Positions 28,365 to 36,152 of a stretch of DNA of 64,000 nucleotides are shown piece after piece. The notes beneath the pieces are model-generated. The model made no database searches. It was not told the origin of the DNA and saw only the letters and a list, made by a program, of their open reading frames with translations. The position numbers and the translations under genes were made by a program. This DNA is from Algoriphagus sp. AK58. Lineage in GTDB: Bacteria; Bacteroidota; Bacteroidia; Cytophagales; Cyclobacteriaceae. The stretch is from positions 1 through 64,000 of the forward strand of contig NZ_QEIG01000008.1 in assembly GCF_014324365.1 (NCBI RefSeq), in the 5' to 3' direction. The stretch's first letter is position 1. Each line of letters begins with the position of its first letter.

Positions 28365-28372
28365 TATATTTG
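28365..28372 (+). promoter_or_regulatory. -7 box immediately before the nucleotidyltransferase gene
   Basis: TATATTTG matches TAnnTTTG exactly but ends only 4 bases before the ATG at 28377. If used, the mRNA would be leaderless or nearly so. Confidence 0.45.
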
Positions 28373-28376
28373 ATCC

Positions 28377-28697
28377 ATGAACCTGCTTGAGGAAAATACG
28401 GGAGCCATTAAAACCCTTTGTGAAAAACACAAAGTGGCTAAACTCTATGCATTTGGTTCGGTGCTTACTTCAGCTCTTAATGAAGAAAGCGATGTGGATT
28501 TTTTGGTTGAATTTCAACGAACTGAAATCCCTGATTTTGCAAGCAACTATTTCGAATTACTGTTTGCCTTGGAAGACCTTTTAGGAAGAGAAGTTGATTT
28601 AATCGAGTATTCAGCTATTCGGAATCCATATTTCAAAGAAGAGGTGGATAAAACTCGGAAACTGATTTTTGAAAGTCTAGAAAAAACTTTCTCATGA
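28377..28697 (+). CDS. MNT-type minimal nucleotidyltransferase (orphan)
   Basis: This 106-residue protein has the minimal nucleotidyltransferase fold. The motif GS-X10-D-X-D is visible in FGSVLTSALNEESDVDFLVEF (residues near 27-46), and a third acidic residue occurs in EVDLIEY. Such proteins often act as MntA antitoxins that AMPylate a HEPN toxin, HepT. No HEPN gene is next to it. Instead its stop overlaps the start of a glycosyltransferase gene by four bases (ATGA). It may be an orphan antitoxin or have another role. Confidence 0.85.
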   Translation: MNLLEENTGAIKTLCEKHKVAKLYAFGSVLTSALNEESDVDFLVEFQRTEIPDFASNYFELLFALEDLLGREVDLIEYSAIRNPYFKEEVDKTRKLIFESLEKTFS

Positions 28698-29725
28698 GAG
28701 GAAAAATGATCCTCTACACCTTCCCCGTCCGCACCGCATTTATCGACCGTGACCTGGAAATGATCCGTCCGGTGGCTGATATCAAACCTTTGGAGTTCAC
28801 TCAAAGCCCGGTCAAACTTCCCTTTTACTTTATTCTCCAGTTTCTTCAACTGCTCTGGTTTCTGCCTCGCACCAGCCAATACCTCTGCTTTTTTGGAGGA
28901 TATCACAGCGTCTTGCCGGTTTGGTTTGGGAAGGTGTTTGGAAAAAAATGCACCATCCAAGCCGGAGGCACCGATTGCATCAATATGCCTGAAATCGGCT
29001 ATGGGAATTTCCGAAAGAAATGGCTTCGAAAAGCCACCGTATACTCTTTTAAAAATTGCTCTTTGATCTTGCCGGTGGCAGAGGCTTTGGTCAAGCAGGA
29101 TTATTCTTTTGACCCACAGATCAATCCCAAGCAAGGATTGCTGAATTTGATTCCGGATCTAAAAACCCTGATTCAGGTTATACCAAATGGCTTTGACACG
29201 GATTTTTGGAGGGATTTAGGCAAAGAGCGCAAGCCATTCAGCTTTATCTCCGTGGCTACAGGAACATCAAACCCCTCTCGGGCAATCGTCAAAGGCTATG
29301 ATTTGATCGAGAAACTGGCCGAGCGGCATCCCAATTGGAGTTTCACTTTAGTTGGCGATTCAGCTTATTTCTCTTCAAATAAGAATGTAACGGTTTTGGG
29401 AAAAATGAAGCCAATCGATTTATTAAAACTTTACAATTCCCATCAGTTCTATCTTCAGCTTTCGATTTCCGAAGGCTTCCCAAATGCACTTGGTGAAGCC
29501 ATGGCTTGTGGTTGCGTGCCAGTTGGATCGGCAGTCGGGGCAATTCCGGAGATCATTGGGGATACAGGTATTGTGATAGGTCAAAAAGATTTCTCTGAAT
29601 TGGATAATCAACTAGAAGAACTGGTGTCTACTCCTAAGACTCTTCCTTCTTCCCAGAACCGAATCAAAACTTATTTTTCCTTTTCCAATAGAAAAATAAA
29701 TTTGCTAAAGGCACTCGCCTTGTGA
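28694..29725 (+). CDS. GT4-like glycosyltransferase
   Basis: This 343-residue protein looks like a GT-B glycosyltransferase of the GT4 group. The C-terminal nucleotide-sugar binding half has the segment SEGFPNALGEAMACGCVPV, the usual E-X7-E site, followed by AVGAIPEIIGDTG. The N-terminal half has a hydrophobic stretch (about 43-60, FYFILQFLQLLWFL) that may sit on the membrane. Sugar and acceptor are unknown; no polysaccharide cluster surrounds it. It overlaps the nucleotidyltransferase gene by four bases, so the two are co-translated. A terminator candidate lies about 135 bases downstream. Confidence 0.82.
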   Translation: MRGKMILYTFPVRTAFIDRDLEMIRPVADIKPLEFTQSPVKLPFYFILQFLQLLWFLPRTSQYLCFFGGYHSVLPVWFGKVFGKKCTIQAGGTDCINMPEIGYGNFRKKWLRKATVYSFKNCSLILPVAEALVKQDYSFDPQINPKQGLLNLIPDLKTLIQVIPNGFDTDFWRDLGKERKPFSFISVATGTSNPSRAIVKGYDLIEKLAERHPNWSFTLVGDSAYFSSNKNVTVLGKMKPIDLLKLYNSHQFYLQLSISEGFPNALGEAMACGCVPVGSAVGAIPEIIGDTGIVIGQKDFSELDNQLEELVSTPKTLPSSQNRIKTYFSFSNRKINLLKALAL

Positions 29726-29859
29726 CTCCTATCACTGAACCGGCTTCTTTCTTCTTTTAACTTTCATTCCGCATTCTTTTCTTCCAAATTTCAAGCTCTC
29801 AAGGATGAGTGCATGTAACTAGAAAAAGGATTATGGATTAAAGGGTTAATTAAATGGGA

Positions 29860-29893
29860 AAGCCTTCGCGAAATTTTCGTGAAGGTTTTTTTG
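29860..29893 (+). terminator. Intrinsic terminator downstream of the glycosyltransferase
   Basis: The stem CCTTCGCGAA/TTCGTGAAGG (29863-29872 and 29876-29885) is followed by seven T residues on the plus strand. The 135 bases before it hold nothing else I recognise. Confidence 0.8.
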
Positions 29894-30043
29894 TTTTTGA
29901 GTCTAAAATCAGAATCTCTTGGAAATCGATTTCATTAGATCTTGAAAACCACTTTTTTGATTTTTTACATATTTTATACGAAAACAGATCATTTTTTAAA
30001 CCTGTTTTTAAAAAACCAACAAAACATAGAAACAAACTGATAT

Positions 30044-30161
30044 AAAAAAAGGGAGCCTTTTTGAAAACAGGCTCCCGAGTAGGGTTTATTGTTAATGGAT
30101 TAAAACCATATAAACTTTGGCAAAGTGCTGGGTTGAGCAGTTATTTAGTTCGCTAAAGTTT
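30044..30161 (-). ncRNA. Candidate structured small RNA, about 118 nucleotides
   Basis: No gene on the minus strand explains the strong terminator at its 3' end: stem GGGAGCC/GGCTCCC (30051-30057 with 30070-30076), then seven T residues. Upstream, AAACUUU (30155-30161) pairs with AAAGUUU (30112-30118); inside it GCGAA pairs with UUUGC (with one G-U pair) and UGCU with AGCA; further on GGUUU can pair with AAACC. A promoter-like TTG-N19-TAGGTTTA sits so that transcription would start at the first stem. It matches no RNA family I know; I checked it against memory of SRP RNA, tmRNA and RNase P RNA. Confidence 0.42.
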
Positions 30162-30163
30162 CT

Positions 30164-30195
30164 TAAACCTATGAAAACAGAATAAATAATCAAAA
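30164..30195 (-). promoter_or_regulatory. Promoter-like sequence for the candidate small RNA
   Basis: On the minus strand TTG (30191-30193), a 19-base spacer and TAGGTTTA (30164-30171) match the Bacteroidota pattern except for A in place of the last G. Confidence 0.4.
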
Positions 30196-30306
30196 TTTCA
30201 GTAAAAAATTTCAGTAATATTTTTTTTTCACTTGAACTCCGATTTTAAATCATCTCCTTATTAGGCTTTCCATTTTTCTCTTAACTTGAGGAAAAGCCAG
30301 CATCCC

Positions 30307-31470
30307 ATGAAGAAGTTTCTATTCTTTCTCCTTCTCCTGTTTGTCATTTACTTGATTGGGATCAATACGGTTCCCCAGTATATTGAATCCCAGCGAAATC
30401 CGGTTAAACTTTCGGCACCCTATACGGTCTCACCTGAGGCCCAGGCACTATATGACCGACTCGATTTTATTGCAGACCTCCATTGTGACGCACTCCTTTG
30501 GGGACGTAATTTAAATAAACGAGGCGATCGCGGACATGTGGATTTCCCAAGAATGAGAGAAGCCCATGTCGCTTTGGAAATGTTTACCATTGTATCCAAA
30601 TCTCCTGCCGGGCAAAATATGCAAAGCAACAGCGAGGATACATTTGATAATATTACGCCTCTTACCATTGCAAAGGGAGAAAGTCCCTGGAATTGGTTTA
30701 GCCTGATCAACCGAACCCTTTCTCAATCCGAAGCATTGGCTGAATTCGTGAACAATGAGGGAGAAAAAGCCATTTTCATCAAAACAAAAGCAGACCTTGA
30801 AAACCTAATCGAAGCCAGAAAATCAGACAAACAAGTCATCGGTGCCATGCTGGGTATCGAGGGAGGCCATGCAATAGAAGCATCTCTCGAAAACCTGGAA
30901 AAAGTCCATGCAGCGGGAGTCCGAATGATCGGCCCGACACATTTTTTCGACAATGAATTTGGCGGTTCTGCACATGGTGAAAACGGCTTAGGACTCTCAG
31001 ATTTTGGAAAATCCGCTGTCCAAAAAATGAATGAACTTGGGATTTTTATTGATTTGGCCCACTCTTCCCCTGCGATAGTAGACGACGTTTTGGAAATCAC
31101 TACCAAGCCTGTAATGGTATCTCACACAGGTGTCAGAGCCGTCTTGGATTCTCAACGAAACCTCAGTGATACCCAAATCCAAAAAATCGCCGCTAATGGT
31201 GGAATCATCGGAATTGCCTTTTTTGGTATGGCAGTCGGGGAACCCGAACTTCCGAATATCATCGCCTCCATCAAGCATGTGCGTGACTTGGTAGGCATAG
31301 AATATGTCGCTTTAGGTTCTGACTATGACGGATCGGTAGCCGTACCATTTGACATCACTGGATTACCGTTGATCGTAGAGGGACTGATGAACGCCGGCTT
31401 CACTGAGGATGAAATCAGAGCCGTGATGGGCGAAAATGTCAAGAACTTTTTTCTTAAAAACTTAGAATAA
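30307..31470 (+). CDS. M19 family membrane dipeptidase
   Basis: This 387-residue zinc dipeptidase belongs to the renal dipeptidase family. The metal site begins with the HCD motif in FIADLHCDALLWG, and continues with IEGGHAIE, IDLAHSSP and VMVSHTGVR; ALGSDYDG near the C-terminus is characteristic. A hydrophobic N-terminal segment (about 4-22) is a signal anchor or signal peptide, so the enzyme acts in the periplasm or at the membrane on dipeptides. I use the ATG at 30307 (MKKFLFF) over an upstream TTG. The VIT1-like gene starts three bases after its stop, suggesting an operon with the next two genes. Confidence 0.92.
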   Translation: MKKFLFFLLLLFVIYLIGINTVPQYIESQRNPVKLSAPYTVSPEAQALYDRLDFIADLHCDALLWGRNLNKRGDRGHVDFPRMREAHVALEMFTIVSKSPAGQNMQSNSEDTFDNITPLTIAKGESPWNWFSLINRTLSQSEALAEFVNNEGEKAIFIKTKADLENLIEARKSDKQVIGAMLGIEGGHAIEASLENLEKVHAAGVRMIGPTHFFDNEFGGSAHGENGLGLSDFGKSAVQKMNELGIFIDLAHSSPAIVDDVLEITTKPVMVSHTGVRAVLDSQRNLSDTQIQKIAANGGIIGIAFFGMAVGEPELPNIIASIKHVRDLVGIEYVALGSDYDGSVAVPFDITGLPLIVEGLMNAGFTEDEIRAVMGENVKNFFLKNLE

Positions 31471-31473
31471 CTC

Positions 31474-32193
31474 ATGGAATCAGAAATCCATCTAGAAAAC
31501 AATCGGTTTGGGAAACTTCAGGAATACTTGAGAGAATTTGTTTATGGAGGAATAGACGGTGCAGTAACCACTTTTGCCGTGGTGGCAGGAGGATATGGAG
31601 CCAATCTCGATGCCGGAATTTTGATCATTCTTGGCTTTGCCAATCTTTTGGCTGACGGTTTTTCGATGTCGGTTGGTGCCTATCTATCTGCAAAAAGCGA
31701 AAAGGACAACTTCAGCAAGCACGAAAAGATAGAATACTGGGAAGTCGAAAATCTTCCTGAAATCGAGCGTACCGAAATCGAAGAAATCTACCGGGCAAAG
31801 GGTTTCAAAGGAGAGCTCCTCCAAAAAATAGTAGAACATATTTGCTCAGACAAAGATCTCTGGGTCGCCGAAATGATGAAGGATGAGCTCGGAATGATGA
31901 GGGATAGTAAAAGTCCTTTCAAAATCGGTTTGGCTACTTTGGTCTCCTTTGTTCTGGTAGGACTGATTCCTTTGTTGATCTATCTCTGGAATTTTTTCTT
32001 CCCTTCCGAAATCAATACGTTTCTTTGGACCAGTATTTTGACAGGTTTGGCTTTTCTGATCGTAGGGTGGCTGAAAAGCATAGTCAATCAAACTTCTGCA
32101 CTTAGATCCATTTCTGAAACAGTAGCTTTGGGAGTGCTGGCCGCTATAGTTGCCTTTTATGTAGGTGATCTTTTGGAACAATTTTTCAAATAA
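31474..32193 (+). CDS. VIT1/CCC1 family metal (Fe/Mn) transporter
   Basis: This 239-residue inner membrane protein matches the VIT1/CCC1 family. The first helices carry REFVYGGIDGAVTTFAVVAGG and GFANLLADGFSMSVGAYLSAKSE, the characteristic family core. A cytosolic hydrophilic section (about 75-140) is rich in Glu and likely binds metal, and three more helices follow. The family exports Fe2+ or Mn2+ from the cytoplasm. It lies 3 bases after the dipeptidase stop and 5 bases before the DUF5995 gene. Confidence 0.9.
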   Translation: MESEIHLENNRFGKLQEYLREFVYGGIDGAVTTFAVVAGGYGANLDAGILIILGFANLLADGFSMSVGAYLSAKSEKDNFSKHEKIEYWEVENLPEIERTEIEEIYRAKGFKGELLQKIVEHICSDKDLWVAEMMKDELGMMRDSKSPFKIGLATLVSFVLVGLIPLLIYLWNFFFPSEINTFLWTSILTGLAFLIVGWLKSIVNQTSALRSISETVALGVLAAIVAFYVGDLLEQFFK

Positions 32194-32198
32194 ATTTT

Positions 32199-32945
32199 AT
32201 GAATACCATTGACGAGGTCTTGGTCCGAATGGATCATATCGTAGCGGAATGTAAATCCAATCAATCCCGAATAGGGTATTTCGCAGTGCTTTACCGTCAA
32301 GTCACTCGACGGGTTCGGGATGGAATTTTAGCCGGAGAATTTGAAGATAATCCCCGAATGGAAGTGCTGGATATCCTTTTTGCCAAGCGGTTTATCGATG
32401 CCTATGAACTCTGGAAAGCCGAAAAAAAACCAACCGAAAGCTGGAGGCTAGCATTTGAAGCCAGTAAAAACTCAGGACACCTTGTTATTCAGCATCTCTT
32501 TTTAGGAATCAACGCTCATATCAATTTAGATCTTGGAATTGCGGCATCTGAAACAATGTCAGGAAAAAATCTTGATGACATTAAAGGTGACTTTGATAAA
32601 ATCAATTCGGTCCTCGCCGAATTGGTAGATGGAGTCAAGGCTAATATCAGCATGGTATCTCCGATTTTCGGATGGCTGATACCTCTGGCAAAAGGCAAAG
32701 ACGAAATGCTCCTCAACTTCTCCATTCAAATCGCCCGTGACGGGGCTTGGAAATATGCAGGAGAATACCATGCCGACTTCAACAAAGACTTTCAGATTCA
32801 AGATCGGGACAAAAACATCTCCGCGTTAGCCAAAAAGTTAATTAATCCAGGAAAATTCTTGGGATTTCTAATCAAAATCGTGGCTTTTGCGGAGTGGAAA
32901 TCTGTCAGCAAAACGATGGAGCAATTAGACTCAATGGTAAAATAA
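32199..32945 (+). CDS. DUF5995 family protein
   Basis: This 248-residue soluble protein is mostly helical, with no signal peptide. The segment LVIQHLFLGINAHINLDLGIAASE is the most recognisable part and resembles the DUF5995 family, whose function is unknown. Conserved His and Asn in HLFLGINAHIN could form a metal or active site, but this is speculation. It starts 5 bases after the transporter stop and is probably the last gene of that unit; no clear terminator separates it from the convergent DUF4407 gene. Confidence 0.7.
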   Translation: MNTIDEVLVRMDHIVAECKSNQSRIGYFAVLYRQVTRRVRDGILAGEFEDNPRMEVLDILFAKRFIDAYELWKAEKKPTESWRLAFEASKNSGHLVIQHLFLGINAHINLDLGIAASETMSGKNLDDIKGDFDKINSVLAELVDGVKANISMVSPIFGWLIPLAKGKDEMLLNFSIQIARDGAWKYAGEYHADFNKDFQIQDRDKNISALAKKLINPGKFLGFLIKIVAFAEWKSVSKTMEQLDSMVK

Positions 32946-32976
32946 GTAGGGGTAGTATTTCCGATTTTGTATCTAC

Positions 32977-34083
32977 TCAATCTCTACCCAAATTCGCCAA
33001 TTCCCGATCTGTTTGTATTCGGTTTTTTCGATTGGTTTTTTCCTTTTTCAAGTCTGTCTCATAGAAGTGCGTATCCTGAAAATAGCCTACCCGAGCCTCA
33101 GATTCTACTTTGGCAATCGTCCATTTTTCTCCTTTAAACAACTTCACTTTCTCTTCATGAAGCTCCAAGAGCTCATCGTACGGTCCACGACTGGAGATCA
33201 ATTTGACGAAAATCGGAGCAGTCTCGATCGCTATAAAAAGCAACATGATAAACACATTCGCCAGCGCCATGGCGGAGCTCTCTGTTGTCAATACCGAAAG
33301 TGCATCCATCCTTGCCGCCAAGCCATCAAATCCTTCGATTCCCGGTTGTTGCTTTTCAAACTCAGCCTGACGCAAAGCCATAAATTCCCTAATCTGGGCT
33401 TCTAAGGTGTCGATCCGAATTTGATTCCGCTTTTTCAGGTCATCCAAAGCAAGTTGAGCAGCATCGAGTTGCTGCTCCTTCTTTTTGGCATTAGTACCCA
33501 AGCCAACTATTCCGCTGGTGCCGGAGGTTTTCTCACCAAAACGCTCCGCATCATACTCCTTTTGAACCTGATCTCGAAAAGCCTCAGCCTGTGACACCTC
33601 TGATTTCAATGTGTCAATTTTAGCTTCCAATTCCTGGATTTCCGGGAAACCCTTGGCCAGATTGGCTTTGGACTGTGCAATAAACTCCGTCTTTTTTTCG
33701 TCCAACTTCCGGTTGATCTCCCGCTCAAACATCTTCAATTCCAGGGGCTTGGAAATCACCAAGGCCAGCAATACTGCCAAGACTAATCTAGGAATGGCTA
33801 ATTTCCACTCTGCCCACCCATTTTCCTTTTTCCTCATACTAGAGACGATAAAGCGATCCAAATTGAAGATCATCAACCCCCAAAGCAAGCCAAAAAAGAT
33901 AGCGGGTAACAGACTTTGAAACACCGTAAACAAGGCATATCCAGCTGCCAAAGCAGCCAAAACTCCCGTGAAAAAGACAGTGGCTCCGATTCCGAAATAC
34001 TTATTGGACTCAGTTGGTGCTTTTCTAAGCAATGCGAAGTTTGCTCCACTGCAAAACCAAAAGAATTGGGTGACTTGCTGCAT
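32977..34083 (-). CDS. DUF4407 membrane protein
   Basis: This 368-residue protein has membrane helices near residues 35-55, 58-78 and 100-118, then a long charged coiled coil (about 125-265, rich in K, E, Q and A, with LEAKIDTLKSEVSQAEAFRDQVQKE in parts), then another helix near 290-305 (ALANVFIMLLFIAIETAPI) and a charged tail. That is the architecture of DUF4407 proteins; function unknown. I start at the ATG at 34081-34083 (MQQVTQFFW), since the longer reading upstream does not look like coding sequence. It converges with the DUF5995 gene and diverges from the exchanger gene. Confidence 0.82.
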   Translation of the reverse strand: MQQVTQFFWFCSGANFALLRKAPTESNKYFGIGATVFFTGVLAALAAGYALFTVFQSLLPAIFFGLLWGLMIFNLDRFIVSSMRKKENGWAEWKLAIPRLVLAVLLALVISKPLELKMFEREINRKLDEKKTEFIAQSKANLAKGFPEIQELEAKIDTLKSEVSQAEAFRDQVQKEYDAERFGEKTSGTSGIVGLGTNAKKKEQQLDAAQLALDDLKKRNQIRIDTLEAQIREFMALRQAEFEKQQPGIEGFDGLAARMDALSVLTTESSAMALANVFIMLLFIAIETAPIFVKLISSRGPYDELLELHEEKVKLFKGEKWTIAKVESEARVGYFQDTHFYETDLKKEKTNRKNRIQTDRELANLGRD

Positions 34084-34372
34084 GTTGGGTAAGATTGGAA
34101 ATGAGGTTGTAAACCCTTCGCCAAAACAATTCCAAAAAAAAGAAAGCCAATGAGAATAAAAGCTCGAAGAGCTAAAACGGGACAGAAACCCATTTTTATG
34201 GGGCAGATAACTATTCGACGCTCTCTCACTCGTGATGAACAGACCTAAAAAATGTCCGAAGTGTACAATTACGGGCACTGAAGTGATCGCTAATAAGTCA
34301 GGTTTTTGAAATCCTGAGATTCATCATGTTTTATTAAAAATCAAACTTTTAGCTTCATGAAAACCCTTTCTT

Positions 34373-35482
34373 ATGAAGCAGTCCGACTCTTTATTCAGCA
34401 TGGCCTTAAAGCCGGGAATTCACTGGCTCTTTGCGTTTATCCCTATCACCCTTTTTCTCGAAAATTCGCATGCATCAGCACCGATGATTTTCTTTTCAGC
34501 TGCCCTTTCCATCATTCCGATTGCTCGACTGATCAGTACTTCCACCGAAAACCTGGCCACCTACACCGGCGATGCCGTAGGAGGACTCCTAAATGCCACT
34601 TTTGGAAATCTTCCTGAACTCATCATTGCTTTTGTGGCATTAAAAGCAGGACTCCATGAAATGGTCTTGGCTTCCATAGCAGGAGCTATTTTGGCCAATT
34701 TGCTTTTGGCTTTGGGAGTGTCTTTTTTGGTCGGTGGCCTCAAATTCCACTACCAAGAATACAATTCGACCAGTATTCGCATGTACAGTTCGATGATGAT
34801 GATTGCGGTATTGAGCTTAACGGTCCCAAGCGCATTCAACCGTTTTTTTGGGAGCACTGGATTTACCGAGGCAGAAAACTCCCTTAACATTTATCTGAGC
34901 ATCGCCCTCTTGGCTGCCTATGGTTTGTATTTGGTTTTCATGCTAAAAACCCACCCGGATTTTTTCAAAAGCGAAAGCTCATCCCATGAAGAAGAACATG
35001 AAAACCGATGGTCCCTACCCAAGGCTATAGGATTTTTGGTATTTGCATCCGTTTTGGCGGCATTTATGAGTGAAATATTGGTAGGTGCTGCAGAGGAAAC
35101 CGGAGAAGTGATGGGAATGTCCAGTATTTTTATCGGCTTGGTATTTTTAGCAGTGATCGGAGGGGCTGCTGAAAGCATTTCTGCCATCGTGATGGCTTCC
35201 AAAAACAAAGTGGACCTAAGCATCGGGATTGCATTGGGAAGCTCGATACAGATCGCCCTATTCATTGCTCCTTTACTGGTTTTGGTAAGCTTATTTGTAG
35301 GCCCGGAGCAAATGAACCTCACTTTCAACCGGGCCTTGATTGGCGCATTATTTCTGGGAGTAATCCTCGCTGCAATGATCTCCGGAGACGGCCGTTCAAA
35401 CTGGTATAAAGGCATTCAACTGATTTTGGTCTATTTTATTTTGGGAATGATGTTTTACTTTATCCCAGAAACTGCAACTTAA
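34373..35482 (+). CDS. Calcium/cation:proton exchanger (CAX family)
   Basis: This 369-residue inner membrane protein of the CaCA superfamily exchanges Ca2+ for protons. The two inverted alpha repeats are clear: GGLLNATFGNLPELIIAF (about 65-82) and GGAAESISAIVMASKNKVDL (about 264-283), each with the conserved acidic residue. Eleven or so hydrophobic segments are visible, with an acidic, His-containing loop (SSSHEEEHEN, near 203). The SGNH hydrolase gene starts three bases after the stop. The 290-base gap to the left holds the divergent promoters but no recognisable boxes. Confidence 0.92.
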   Translation: MKQSDSLFSMALKPGIHWLFAFIPITLFLENSHASAPMIFFSAALSIIPIARLISTSTENLATYTGDAVGGLLNATFGNLPELIIAFVALKAGLHEMVLASIAGAILANLLLALGVSFLVGGLKFHYQEYNSTSIRMYSSMMMIAVLSLTVPSAFNRFFGSTGFTEAENSLNIYLSIALLAAYGLYLVFMLKTHPDFFKSESSSHEEEHENRWSLPKAIGFLVFASVLAAFMSEILVGAAEETGEVMGMSSIFIGLVFLAVIGGAAESISAIVMASKNKVDLSIGIALGSSIQIALFIAPLLVLVSLFVGPEQMNLTFNRALIGALFLGVILAAMISGDGRSNWYKGIQLILVYFILGMMFYFIPETAT

Positions 35483-35485
35483 TTC

Positions 35486-36148
35486 ATGAAATCGGTACAG
35501 ATTTTTACTCTCCTCTTTCTTACTTTCCTTTTCCGTGTGGGGCAATCCAATGCTCAACAGGTTCCTTTTGAGCAAGAAGTAAGACAAATTTCAGCCAAGT
35601 ACGACAGCTTAGGTTGGAGGACTGGTTCTACGGTATTTACAGGAAGCTCCACAATTCGAATGTGGAGCAATCTGGAGGAGACTTTTCCTCATGAAAATCT
35701 GATCAATACCGGGTTTGGAGGTTCCAAAGCTTCTGATTTGGAGCGTCATCTTTTTCCACTGGTAATCAAGTTTGAGCCTTCACGGATATTTATCTATGAG
35801 GGAGATAACGATATCTGGGCAGGCATAGAAGTCGCCGACATTATGACTAGCTTGGATAATATCGTGACGCGCATTCATCTGATCAATCCTGACATCGAGA
35901 TTTTCCTGATCGGTGCCAAGCCGAGCCCTTCTAGATGGGAGAAAAAGGCGAACTATCAGATTTTCAACCAAAAACTATCCGAATACTGCCTGACAAAGGA
36001 AAAATTAGAGTTTGTGGATACTTGGGCAGCCCTTACCAACCCTGATGGCAGTCCGAGACCCGAACTATACATTCAAGATCAACTTCACCTGAATCAGGAT
36101 GGGTATGTGATTTGGGCGGGGATTTTTAAACCCTACTTGGTAAAGTAA
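35486..36148 (+). CDS. Secreted SGNH/GDSL-type hydrolase
   Basis: This 220-residue exported esterase-like protein has a signal peptide (about 1-23, ending SNAQ). SGNH blocks are visible: block I is GSSTIR in place of GDS, with the probable nucleophile serine; block II gives Gly in NTGFGGS; block III gives Asn in GDND; block V is DQLHLNQDGY, with Asp and His. The substitution GSS for GDS is common among lipases of the platelet-activating-factor acetylhydrolase type. Substrate unknown. It follows the exchanger by 3 bases, so they are probably co-transcribed. Confidence 0.87.
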   Translation: MKSVQIFTLLFLTFLFRVGQSNAQQVPFEQEVRQISAKYDSLGWRTGSTVFTGSSTIRMWSNLEETFPHENLINTGFGGSKASDLERHLFPLVIKFEPSRIFIYEGDNDIWAGIEVADIMTSLDNIVTRIHLINPDIEIFLIGAKPSPSRWEKKANYQIFNQKLSEYCLTKEKLEFVDTWAALTNPDGSPRPELYIQDQLHLNQDGYVIWAGIFKPYLVK

Positions 36149-36152
36149 GAAA

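Noticed and set aside
29850..30045. Overlapping short open frames on both strands in the gap after the glycosyltransferase
   Set aside because: Both start within the terminator hairpin and show no protein-like features; the AT-rich sequence explains them.
34084..34278. N-terminal extension of the DUF4407 gene to 34278
   Set aside because: The extra 65 residues look unlike coding sequence, and the ATG at 34083 gives the expected domain start.
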